This document shows positions 54,726 to 64,000 of a DNA stretch of 64,000 bases, piece by piece. The stretch comes from Bufo bufo. Lineage: Eukaryota; Chordata; Amphibia; Anura; Bufonidae. Under the pieces are notes generated by a model that was not told where the DNA came from, did not search any database, and saw only the letters and a program-made list of their open reading frames with translations. The position numbers and the translations under genes are program-made. The stretch's first letter is position 1. Every line of letters begins with the position of its first letter. Where the stretch lies: NCBI RefSeq assembly GCF_905171765.1, contig NC_053392.1, forward strand, positions 111,062,465 through 111,126,464, in the 5' to 3' direction.

Positions 54726-55387
54726 TGTGGGGATCCGCTCTGGTAGGCAGTGGTAGCGAGTGCAGTATAGAGGCAACACAGACCGGTCTTGGTGTAAAAC
54801 ACAATGCTTTGTTTATTCACACGGTGCATATTTGTGAAAGACGGTGCAGTTCATAGGGAGGGTGGTCACACACCACAGCAAAATAATAGTTCAAACACAG
54901 CAAGTCCCTGCTGCAGGCTACTTGAGGCCTGTTTCAGTCACATAAAGCAAAGTCTATTTAAAGCCAGGAGTAATGTCACCTTTTCTCCTTGGTGAAGTAA
55001 GTCCATGAGTCCGGCTCCTAGCCACAGGACATGGATCCCTCCTGGATTCAGCTGCGGGTCCCTGCACACTCCTTTACAGGCCTCAGCACGCAGCCCAGCT
55101 CACCTCCACTCCTCACTCTCACAGCCAGAGAACACAGCAGCTCCACACTGAGAACCACACCCTTGTTGCTGGTCAGGTTTTAACCCTTCCCTGCAAAACC
55201 TGGCCTGGACCGTGGGGAGACAGGCACCCGCCCGCATATCTGCCTGCTCCCAATAAGAGCCGGCCCGGATCCGTTGTTAACAGCGTAACCGCTGCAAAAT
55301 GCACTTTTCCGGCTCTTACTCCAGCGGGGCCAGGACCCCCGCTGGCACGTACCTCCCGTTTACCACCACCCCAGGTACTCTCCTACA
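54726..55387 (-). repeat. 5' LTR of the Gypsy element
   Basis: 662 bp, TG...CA, no difference from the 3' LTR seen by eye. A TATA-like motif (TCTATTTAAAG on the plus strand, near 54953; CTTTAAATAG on minus) could be the promoter. Confidence 0.95.
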
Positions 55388-57650
55388 ATGCTTAAACCCC
55401 TTCACTGTATTTGCAGCTACCACTTCTGCAGGAAGGCTATTCCATGCATCCACTACTCTCTCAGTAAAGTAATACTTCCTGATATTACTTTTAAACCTAT
55501 GCCCCTCTAATTTAAAACTGTGTCCTCTTGTGGTAGTTTTTCTTCTTTTAAATATGCTCTCCTCCTTTACCGAGTTGATTCCCTTTATGTATTTAAAAGT
55601 TTCTATCATATCCCCTCTGTCTCTTCTTTCTTCCAAGCTATACATATTAAGGTCCTTTAACCTTTCCTGGTAAGTTTTATCCTGCAATCCATGTACTAGT
55701 TTAGTAGCTCTTCTCTGAACTCTCTCTAGAGTATCTATATCCTTCTGGAGATATGGCCTCCAGTACTGCGCACAATACTCCAAGTGAGGTCTCACCAGTG
55801 TTCTGTACAGCGGCATAAGCACTTCACTCTTTCTACTGCTTATACCTCTCCCTATACATCCAAGCATTCTGCTGGCATTTCGTGCTGCTCTATTACATTG
55901 TCTTCCCACCTTTAAGTCTTCTGAAATAATTACTCCTAAATCCCTTTCCTCAGATACTGAGGTCAGGACTGTGTCAAATATTCTATATTCTGCCCTTGGG
56001 TTTTTACGCCCCAGGTGCATTATCTTGCACTTATCCACATTAAATTTCAGTTGCCAGAGTTCTGACCATTCTTCTAGTTTTCCTAAATCCTTTTCCATTT
56101 GGCGTTTCCCTCCAGGAACATCAAGCCTGTTACATATCTTCGTGTCATCAGCAAAAAGACAAACCTTACCATCGAGGCCTTTTGCAATATCACTTATGAA
56201 GATATTAAACAAAATTGGTCCCAGTACAGATCCCTGTGGAACCCCACTGGTAACATGACCTTGTTTTGAATGTTCTCCATTGACTACAACCCTCTGCTGT
56301 CTGTCACTCAGCCACTGCCTAATCCACTCAACAATATGGGAGTCCATGCTCAATGACTGCAGTTTATTGATAAGTCTTCTATGTGGGACAGTGTCAAAAG
56401 CCTTACTAAAATCTAGATATGCGATGTCTACTGCACCTCCACCGTCTATTATTTTAGTCATCCAGTCAAAAAAATCTATAAGATTTGTTTGACATGATCT
56501 CCCTGAAGTAAACCCATGTTGTTTTTCATCTTGCAATCCATGGGATTTTAGATGTTCCACAATCCTATCCTTTAATAGGGTTTCCATTAATTTGCCTACT
56601 ATTGATGTCAGACTCACTGGTCTATAGTTGCTCGATTCCTCCCTACTACCTTTCTTGTGAATGGGCACGACATTTGCCAATTTCCAATCTTCTGGGACGA
56701 CTCCTGTTACTAATGATTGGTTAAATAAATCTGTTAACGGTTTTGCCAGCTCACCACTAAGCTCTTTTAATAATTTTGGGTGTATCTCATCAGGCCCCTG
56801 TGACTTATTTGTCTTCACTTTAGACAGCAAACTTAGAACATCTTCCTCTGTAAAGATACATGCATCAAACGATTTATTAGTCATCCTTTCTAGTGGAGGT
56901 CCTTCTCCTTTTTCTTTTGTAAAAACTGAACAGAAGTATTTATTAAGGCAGTCGGCTAGCCCTTTATTCTCTTCTACATACCTTCCGTCCTTTGTTTTTA
57001 ATTTAGTTATTCCTTGTTTTAATTTCCTTTTTTCATTTATATATCTGAAGAATGTCTTATCCCCTTTTTTCATAGACTGAGCTAGTTTTTCTTCTGCCTG
57101 CGCTTTAGAAGTTCTTATAACTTGCTTGGCCTCTTTCTGCCTAATCTTGTAGATTTCCTTATCTTCATTGCTCTGGTTTTTTTTATAATTACAAAATGCT
57201 AGCTTTTTATTTTTAATGATTTGGGCCACTTCTGCTGAGTACCACAGTGGTCTCTTCCTTTTTTTGCTTTTACTGACAAGTCTAATGCAATTTTCTGTTG
57301 CCTTCAATAATGCACCTTTTAAGTAGTCCCATTTCTCCTGGACTCCATGTAATCCATTCCAGTCTGATAAGGACTCATTTATGACTAATTTCATTTTTGA
57401 AAAGTCTGTTTTTCTAAAATCTAAAACTTTTGTTTTTGTGTGGTGGGACTCTTTCACAGTTCTTATATTAAACCACACTGACTGGTGATCACTAGATCCC
57501 AAGGTTTCGCCTACAATGACATCATATACCGAATCCCCATTTGTGAATACCAAATCCAAAATGGCCTCCCTCCGGGTTGGCTCCTCAACCACTTGTTGGC
57601 CTCCCCTCTCCACCACGCTGCTCCGCTGTGTACTGGTGCTTATTCTGACA
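55388..57650 (-). pseudogene. LINE ORF2-type protein: end of endonuclease plus reverse transcriptase
   Basis: The minus strand is open from 57769 to 55316, with LINE sequence from about 57650. Visible: the C-terminal part of the APE-type endonuclease (LDLVFTN ... GSSDHQSVWF); a linker; reverse transcriptase fingers (NYRPVSLTSIVGKLMETLL, KQHGFTSGRSCQTNL); motif A (YLDFSKAFDTVPH); motif B (GVPQGSVLGPILFNIFI); motif C (LFADDTK); and the C-terminal region (LMPLYRTLVRPHLEYCAQYW, LERVQRRATKLVHG, ERVVDAWNSLPAEVV). The protein nicks DNA and copies LINE RNA. The Gypsy insertion replaces the last residues with LTR-encoded sequence; the original end continues at 49711 to a stop near 49673. The 5' truncation removes most of the endonuclease, so this copy is inactive. 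Confidence 0.92.
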
Positions 57651-58190
57651 CTAGGGCTTGGTTCACATCCTATTTTTGCCATCCATTTAATGCATAACAA
57701 AAATATATGCGTTAACAGATGCCTCAGACTGATGCTGTACAGTGGCGTCCGTTCACCATACAGTTCCATGGTAGAAAAGAAAATTATGTTAACGTATGCA
57801 TTTTTTTAATAGACTCTGCATGATACAAAAACATGGAGTGCTGCACATTTGTATACATCAAACCGATAGTAAATAAAAAAAATTCTAGGCTGCAGCAGGG
57901 CACATTTTTTAGGGTTTCCCTTTAAGATGCATAAAAATGGCCCCTGATTAAAATACATATTTTTTGTGGGAATTTTTGCCAATGATCCCCCTCTGGTATA
58001 TCACTGTCCATGTTGTGGGACTAGTTGTGTACTTCTAGTATGTGTTTGCTGGCTGCAAATATGACCGGGTTTTTCAGGTTTACTTGCCATTAAAGTGAAT
58101 GGGGCCCACTGCGAACATGCGGTTCGTGAACAATTGATCGCGAACGCGCCTTTGCGAATCGTCCCAGCCGATGTTCGTCCATCTCTAATG
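57651..58190. other. Unassigned stretch with a probable hAT end
   Basis: No gene is seen. The last 100 bp (GCGAACATGCGGTTCG ... TTCGTCCATCTCTAATG) look like the end of another hAT element, abutting the hAT 6 repeats. Confidence 0.45.
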
Positions 58191-60300
58191 ACTAATAAGA
58201 AGTACTTATTTTTCCTATTAATAAACACCAACAATGGCTGTATGACAATGTAAATTAGCCGCAGAACGGCTAATAACATGCACTTATTTTTCCCATTAAT
58301 ACACCCCAACAATGGCTGTATAACAATGTCGGTTCACTGCAGACCGGCTAATAAGACGTATTCTTTTTCCTATTAATACACCCCAAAAAATAAATATAAC
58401 AATTAACCGCACAACGGCTAATAGGACGTACGTAACTTTTCTATCAATAAACTCCGTAAATAGCTGTAGTACAATGGAACTTCAACGCTGAACGGCAAAT
58501 AATATATATTTTTTGACACTAATAAATGCCAAAAAGGGCTTTAATTTTCTCACTTTACCACACAATGGCTAATAAGCCATTTTTCTTTTTCCCCACTAAT
58601 ACATGCCCAAAATAAAGGCTTTAGAACATATAACTGCGGCTGTGAACGGCAAATAATATTTTTTTTGCCACTAATACACTCCAAAAAGGGCTTTAATTTT
58701 CTCACTTCACCACATAACAGCTAATAAGCTCCTTTTCTTTTTCCCTACTAATAAACGACAAAAAAAATCTGCACCACGCAAGGGCTAATAAGACCCCAAT
58801 AGCAAGAACGGTTTGCTGGAATTACAGAGGTATAGCAAACCTGAAATGAGCAGCAGTATAATGGCAATTTTGATCTGCAGTAAGTGCAGCAAGGTATAAC
58901 AGGATTGTTCCTATTACCCAGGCTGTAAACACCCCTATTGAACCCTGTTCTGCTTCAATATTGTGGAATAATTCCTCCCTATCCTTTCCCTACACTTCTA
59001 ATGCTATTTCCCTGAACTTCTATTGAGTAAAATATAAGTTTTCAAGTCTTTCCTAGCACTTTTCCTAGCGCTGATGTCTCTTCCTGCACTAAGTGCACTG
59101 GAAAATGACTGTGCTCGGGCTCAGACATGTCCTCCCGTAGGACATGTTGGCTAATCTCTCAATTTTAACACCAGTTTGAGGGCTTAGTAAGACCGCAAAG
59201 TGCACCTGTCTTTGTTTTTGTTATATTATTTATACTGTTTATCACATCCACACATTTGCTATCCTGTGTAGGATGTCCATTGTGGTACTTGTGGTCCGCT
59301 GAAGGCATCCTCCATTGTATGCATTTTTGCTGGGGATTGCCATTAGCAGCGGACCACAAGTGCAGGATCTGCCCCCCCCGGTATAGATGCACCACTGTAT
59401 ATGGGGTTGAGCACTTCCTGCTTTTTAATACCACGCCAATTTGTAGTTTGTATTTTGATTTTTTTTGGAGGTGTAGAAACTCCTAGTCTGAATGTGCCTT
59501 TATTTCCATCTACAGGCAGCATTCTGGTGCACATATGAGGCCCGGGCTATATCAGCCAGTCTTGGGTGGGGCTCAGAGCTCTCTGCCTCCTCCCATTGTA
59601 TGAATGGTCACATGCTGGAGGTTACTAGGAGAGTGATTTGAGTCGGACCTTGCGCTCCTGTAATTCGCCCACTGGCTCCTGGTATTGCCCACACAGCCCA
59701 GGTAGGTTTAGCGTTAGGTCCCGAGCTACTTGAGAAACCTTGGCGCGGTGCTCGGGCTCAGACATGTCCTCACGTAGGACTTGTTGGCTAATCTCAAAAT
59801 TTTAACACCAGTTTGAGGGCTTAGTAAGACCGCAGAGTGCACCTGTCTTTGTTTTTGTTATATTATTTATACTGTTTATCACATCCACACATTTGCTATC
59901 CTGTGTAGGATGTCCATTGTGGTACTTGTGGTCCACAAGTGCAGGATCTGCCCGCCCAGTATAGATGCACCACTGCGTATGGGGTTGAGCACTTCCTACT
60001 TTTTAATACCACGCCAATTTGTAGTTTGAAAATGGCTGAATCCAAGATGGCTGAGGCTATTTATAGGGCTGTGACATCACAAGGCTGGCTGGCTGCTGAT
60101 TGGCTGTGTGCATGGCGTTGTGGGTGATCCCTCATTCCCAGAGTTCCTTGCTCCATGTCCTAACATGTGCAGCAGACATTTTAGAAAAAAATGTGATTCA
60201 TTACCACGAACAGCGAGGAAATTCGGATTCGGTGCAAATCGAATAATTCCTGAAATTCGGTTTGAATTCCACTTCATCAGCTTCGATTCTCTCATCTCTT
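58191..60300 (-). mobile_element. hAT transposon 6, 5' end only
   Basis: On the minus strand the element starts near 60300 (AAAAGAGATGAGAGAATCG) and runs through CACAAGGC and TGATTGGC-type sequence into repeat units such as AACGGCTAATA, AATACACCCCA and GCCAAAAAGGGC. The 5' 250 bp resemble 31440-31712. The transposase is absent: the element is cut at about 58191. A 920-bp insertion (59108-60027) lies inside. Confidence 0.75.
59108..60027. mobile_element. 920-bp insertion with internal direct repeat
   Basis: GAAAATG flanks it at 59101-59107 and 60028-60034; the related hAT at 31440 is uninterrupted at this point. The first about 330 bp (GTGCTCGGGCTCAGACATGTCC...) are repeated near the end (59751-60025, shortened). 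No TG...CA ends and no coding region. Possibly a tandem non-LTR or SINE-like unit; the family is unknown. Confidence 0.65.
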
Positions 60301-61257
60301 TTCGTGATCATGAGTAAAAATATCTACTCCTTAGGCAGATTATATTAATTTAATTATATGAGTTTTATTAACTGTATTAATATTATTGTATTCAGCAGAT
60401 GTATACGTTTCCATATTAATGATACATTACAGTAACCAATTCACATGCAGTAGTCACATATATAGTTTTGGGTAAATATGCTTACATGCAGTTTTTAGGT
60501 GATTGGAATGTGTTTGAGCGGATGCTTTTAGTAATTTAGCAGTCAAATATAATTTTAATTGTGCTTCTACGAAATTGCAGAAAGAAAACATGTTGTAAAA
60601 GTCATTAACACAAGCACAATTATACAGCAGATTGACTGGGATCTACAAATCCTGATAAGCTCAGTGCATTCAATGAGAAATCTGATACAGTGCATTGATA
60701 TCCCAGGCACATATGCTTACTTCTTCATGAACAAAATAGTACTTATATCTCAAATGGATGAAATCTGTAAGTTCCTGAAATGTGGGTCAAACAACACATA
60801 GTCTGAGGTCATAAATGGCAGGAGAACATTTGAAGATAGAACAGGATATATGCCATACAGTAGGTAAAGTGCTCACTCTCTAAGCAGAGGTTTACTGAGA
60901 TTGAAATGGATCCTGCTGAGCTCACATTAAAGAACTCTACACAAGAATCAATTCAATTGCTAGGTAAAGCCTCAGCGAATGTCAAAACACAAGGGTCCAA
61001 CTAACACGTTCACTAGATCTTTATAAAAAAGAACTCTACTGCTCCTGAGCTGAACATCTCCAATCAATTTTTTCAAGATACCTAAACAAAATAGCACTTG
61101 AGAAATGTGAATGTTCCAAGAAACATATAAATCTTCACTTGCCTAATTTCACTGCACAACAATGATTTTGCTACTGTGAGAAAAACATGGGATTTATACA
61201 AAAATGAGCTCGCTGATTCCAAATATGAACTTGAAATTTGCCTGACACGTCTAGATT
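60301..61257. other. Unassigned stretch, possibly unique DNA
   Basis: About 950 bp without recognised repeat motifs. An 80-codon open frame at 60559-60801 follows TTGCAG (60575-60580) but resembles nothing I know and lacks a clear donor site, so it is not called a gene. Confidence 0.45.
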
Positions 61258-62245
61258 TTAACTCCTTAAGGACCCTGGGATTTTCCATTTTTGCGTTTTC
61301 CTTTTTCACTCCCTGCCTTCCCATAGTCCTAACTTTTTTATTTTTCCATTCACATAGCCTTATGAGGGCTTATTTTTTGCGGGACAAGTTGTACTTTCTA
61401 AGGGCATAATTTACAGTTGCCTACCATGTAGTAGGAAGCGGTAAAAAAATTCTAAATTGGTGAAAACTGGGGAAAAACGCAATTCCAATAAAGGTTTTTA
61501 TTATTTTACACTGTACACTATGTGGTAAAATTGACCTGTTATCTTCATTATCCAGGTTTTTTGTGTTTTAATACATATATATTTTTTTTTTATAACCATA
61601 TTCTGACCCCTTTTACTTTTTTGTAGTTATGTATGAGGGCTCATTTTTTGCGGGACGATCTGTTCTTTTAAGTGATGCCAATTTGAAGTGTGTGCGGCTT
61701 TTTGATCACTTTTAATAAAAAAATAATAATTTAGTAGTTGAAGTGACAAAAAATGGCAAAATTGGTGTTTTTATTTGTTTCCCGTTACACCATTTGCCTT
61801 ATGCCATTAATATTGTTATATTTTAATAGTATGGGCATTTTCGCCTGCGGCAATGTCCATGATGTTTATTTTTTTATTGTTTAAGTATTTTCATTTTAAG
61901 GAAAGGGGGGTGATTTGAACTTTTTTTTTATATTTTTTCCTTATTTTTATTTTTTTACTTTTTTTTAAGTCACCATGGGTGACAATAACTGGCAATCATT
62001 AGATTGCCTTTTGTGTTCATTGATGTCTATATAGACACCATTGAACACTTCATTTGCACTATACTAATACAATGCTGCCACCTAGTAGCCTGTATTGGTA
62101 TAGTCATCTAATAGGCACCAAAGCCCGCTTGAGGCTTCAGCCTATTAGATCAATGTAACAGGTTTCCTGTTCTCAGCTGATCTCAGCACTCAGGCTGATG
62201 TCAGCAGTAAGTATATAAGACAAGCTGGACAGATTTTGATAAAGT
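61258..62245. repeat. TTAA-type interspersed repeat
   Basis: It starts TTAACTCCTTAAGGACCC and contains the repeated phrase GAGGGCTTATTTTTTGCGGG / GAGGGCTCATTTTTTGCGGG (61365 and 61629). It is A/T-rich and non-coding. The right end is not clear. Confidence 0.55.
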
Positions 62246-62254
62246 GATCTGTTA

Positions 62255-62530
62255 GGCCCCGTTCACACGGGCGAGTTTTCCGCGCGGGTTGTAATGCGTG
62301 ACGTGAACGCATTGCACCCGCACTGAATCCAGACCCATTCATTTCTACGGGGCTGTGTACAAGAGCGATTGTTTTCACGCATCACTTATGCGTTGCGTGA
62401 AAATCGCAGCAGGGTCTATATTCTGCGTTTTACACTCAACGCAGGCCCCATAGAAGTGAATAGGGCTGCGTGAAAAACGCAACACATCCGGATGCACTGT
62501 GTTGCGTTGCGTTTTTCACGTAAGTAACTT
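62255..62530. mobile_element. Harbinger-type MITE, right end missing
   Basis: TTA (62252-62254) precedes GGCCCCGTTCACACGGGCG, the usual left end of this type. The matching right end is absent; sequence changes after TTTTTCACGTAAG near 62525. The interior has inverted GCGTTGCGTGAAAA motifs. Confidence 0.65.
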
Positions 62531-62995
62531 AGCAACACTCATGGGATCTAATACAGTAGTAGGCATTTCTCTGCATCTGGCTGTGTCTGTTTTGAGCCAG
62601 CACAAGAGGGAGAAGTTGGCTGCATCACTTTACAGCCCTTGCGGAGCCCAAACTTATCAGGGACCCTCCTCGCCATCAAGGCGTTATGTTAATCTATAAT
62701 TTATTTGTTTTACTGAGTTATTTATTTTTAAATGCCAGAGTATATTTTTGACTATTGTGTGCAATAAAACAATTTTTGTTCTAGTTTATAATTGTGCAGA
62801 TTTGTGTTTATGTTGCAGCAACACACACAACACAATATAGATTTATGCTTTGTCTTAAACATCATTATCCACAAAATGCACATCATTTTTGAAAATTTTG
62901 CCCACTCTCAGTGACACACACATTAATGTTAGGGTTTTCAGGTCATAGATTAAAATTTTCGTTAAACAGATTTTTGGACATCATGCTTTATTACA
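62531..62995. other. Unassigned stretch, no gene seen
   Basis: Includes ATGGGATCTAATACAG and A/T-rich sequence, with an AACACACACAACAC run near 62820. No coding region. Confidence 0.45.
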
Positions 62996-63845
62996 TGATG
63001 GCGGAGGTGCAGGAGACATCGCTTATCTGGACTTTAGTAAGGCTTTTGATACTGTCCCACATAGAAGGCTTATCAATAAATTGCAGTCTTTGGGCTTGGA
63101 CTCCCATATTGTTGAATGGATTAGGCAGTGGCTGAGGGACAGACAACAGAGGGTTGTAGTCAATGGAGTATATTCAGACCATAGTCTTGTTACCAGTGGG
63201 GTACCTCAGGGATCTGTTCTGGGACCCATATTGTTTAATATCTTTATCAGCAAAATTGCAGAAAGCCTCGATGGTAAGGTGTGTCTTTTTGCTGATGACA
63301 CAAAGATTTGTAACAGGGTTGATGTTCCTGGAGGGATACACCAAATGGAAAAGGATTTAGGAAAACTAGAGGAATGGTCAAAAATCTGGCAACTAAAATT
63401 TTATGTTGATAAGTGCAAGATAATGCAACTGGGGCGTAAAAACCCAAGAGCAGAATATAAAATCAGTGATACAGTCCTAACCAGTATCTGAGGAAAGGGA
63501 TTTAGGGGGTCATTATTTCAGAAGACTTAAAGGTAGGCAGACAATGTCATAGAGCAGCAGGAAATGCTAGCAGAATGCTTGGGTGTATAGGGAGAGGAAT
63601 TACCAGTGGAAAGAGGGAGGTGCTTATGCCGCTCTACAGAGCACTAGTGAGACCTCATTTGGAGTAATGTGCTCAGTGCTGGAGACCATATCTCCAGAAG
63701 GATATTGATACTTTGGAGAGAGTTCAGAGAAGAGCTACTAAACTAGTACATGGATTGCAGGATAAAACTTACCAGGAAAGATTAAAGGACCTTAACATGG
63801 AAGAAAGATATGCATAGCTTGGAAGAAATACATAAAGGGAATCAA
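62996..63845 (+). pseudogene. LINE reverse transcriptase fragment (same family as 49574-57650)
   Basis: Plus-strand coding: AYLDFSKAFDTVPHRRLINK (motif A), IVEWIRQWLRDRQQRVVVNG, GVPQGSVLGPILFNIFI (motif B), LFADDTKICNRV (motif C), then DTVLTSI and a stop at 63489-63491. Compared with the 55.4-57.6-kb copy, one base is missing just before the stop (S-V-S-E-E-R-D-L there). The frame resumes as EERDLG and continues as MLGCIGRGI, LMPLYRALVRPHLE and LERVQRRATKLVHG. The match is lost near 63845. Both ends are missing. Confidence 0.9.
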
Positions 63846-64000
63846 CAAGGTAAAAGAGGAGAGACCAACCCCGTATCGGCGATCGCCGTCAATTCAGACC
63901 TGCGGTTTGCAGCGCTTTCTGCAGTTTCTGATCCCCGCGGTCAGAAACTTTAAAATGCCCAAAATGTAGATTTTTTTCACCCCCCCCTGCACCCCTGAAT
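63846..64000. repeat. Repeat fragment at the window edge
   Basis: GATCGCCGTCAATTC, GCGGTTTGCAGCGC and TGATCCCCGCGGTCAGAAAC suggest the start of another interspersed repeat that continues beyond the window. Confidence 0.4.

Larger units (their letters stand above)
49716..55387 (-). mobile_element. Full-length Gmr1-like Ty3/Gypsy retrotransposon
   Basis: Two 662-bp LTRs (49716-50377 and 54726-55387) appear identical by eye. The element is flanked by ATGC at 49712-49715 and 55388-55391. On the minus strand: 5' LTR, primer site, gag, pol (protease, integrase, reverse transcriptase, RNase H), polypurine tract, 3' LTR. It sits inside a LINE frame. Open coding regions and matching LTRs indicate a recent insertion. 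Fragments of a relative are at 1046-1436. Confidence 0.95.
49574..57650 (-). mobile_element. LINE (Rex1/CR1-type), 5'-truncated, split by a Gypsy insertion
   Basis: The 3' end is at about 49574-49597, an imperfect tail of TTTCTATG units (minus strand), preceded by CAGACTAGATGGGCC. The sequence runs back to 49711, is interrupted by the Gypsy element (49716-55387), and resumes at 55388. The split joins cleanly as ..GGGTTTAAGCAT/GCATGGGATAGG. The 5' end is lost near 57650 within the endonuclease domain. Confidence 0.9.

Noticed and set aside
54667..54804. Gag start at the upstream ATG
   Set aside because: It lies within the 5' LTR and would translate through the primer-binding site; the ATG at 54666 fits better.
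60559..60801. Host exon of 80 codons after TTGCAG
   Set aside because: No recognised domain, no good donor site, and composition like the neighbouring non-coding DNA.

Overview
This window reads as repeat-rich intergenic or intronic DNA from a vertebrate nuclear genome, most likely an anuran amphibian. That assignment is an inference from the mix of mobile elements: BED-finger hAT transposons, Rex1/CR1-type LINEs, Penelope-like elements with GIY-YIG, Tc1 elements, TTA-flanked Harbinger-type MITEs and a Gmr1-like Ty3/Gypsy element. I found no host protein-coding gene, rRNA, functional tRNA or CRISPR array. Nearly every long reading frame is transposon-derived, or is a by-product of a tandem repeat.

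Layout. 0-8.6 kb: an LTR-like sequence, a hairpin of two Gypsy protease fragments, two solo LTRs, a C-rich minisatellite, a foldback with tRNA-like ends and another foldback with a nested hairpin. 8.6-15.4 kb: a decayed hAT element on the minus strand with 92-bp tandem arrays on both sides of its broken transposase. 16.5-22.5 kb: a second hAT on the plus strand, broken into by a TTAA-flanked repeat and a 5'-truncated Penelope-like element. 22.5-31.7 kb: a Tc1 fragment, then a third hAT remnant (minus) split by a 5.1-kb Penelope-like composite with 1.5-kb inverted arms, and by an internally deleted Tc1 element. 31.7-37.5 kb: mostly unassigned DNA with small MITEs and an LTR-like sequence. 37.7-41.2 kb: another hAT with a broken plus-strand transposase. 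41.2-42.1 kb: a LINE fragment. 43.1-47.4 kb: the 5' part of a further hAT interrupted by a non-autonomous LTR element and a solo LTR. 49.6-57.6 kb: a 5'-truncated LINE whose reading frame is interrupted near its C-terminus by a full-length 5.67-kb Gypsy element. 58.2-60.3 kb: the 5' end of another hAT with a 920-bp insertion. 61-64 kb: a TTAA-type repeat, a MITE fragment and a plus-strand LINE fragment.

The youngest and most complete element is the Gypsy at 49716-55387. Its two LTRs are both 662 bp with no difference seen by eye, it has a 4-bp target duplication, and gag and pol are open. Its pol order is protease, integrase, then reverse transcriptase-RNase H, the hallmark of Gmr1-type elements, and gag carries a SCAN-like capsid segment. 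The CCHC zinc knuckle and pol lie in the -1 frame relative to gag, joined at a run of seven G. The Penelope-like composite is the other notable structure: exact 12-bp target duplications, inverted arms, and a hammerhead-like core in each arm.

The genes do not form a host pathway. The window is a layered record of insertions, and many insertion events can be ordered by nesting and by exact target-site duplications.
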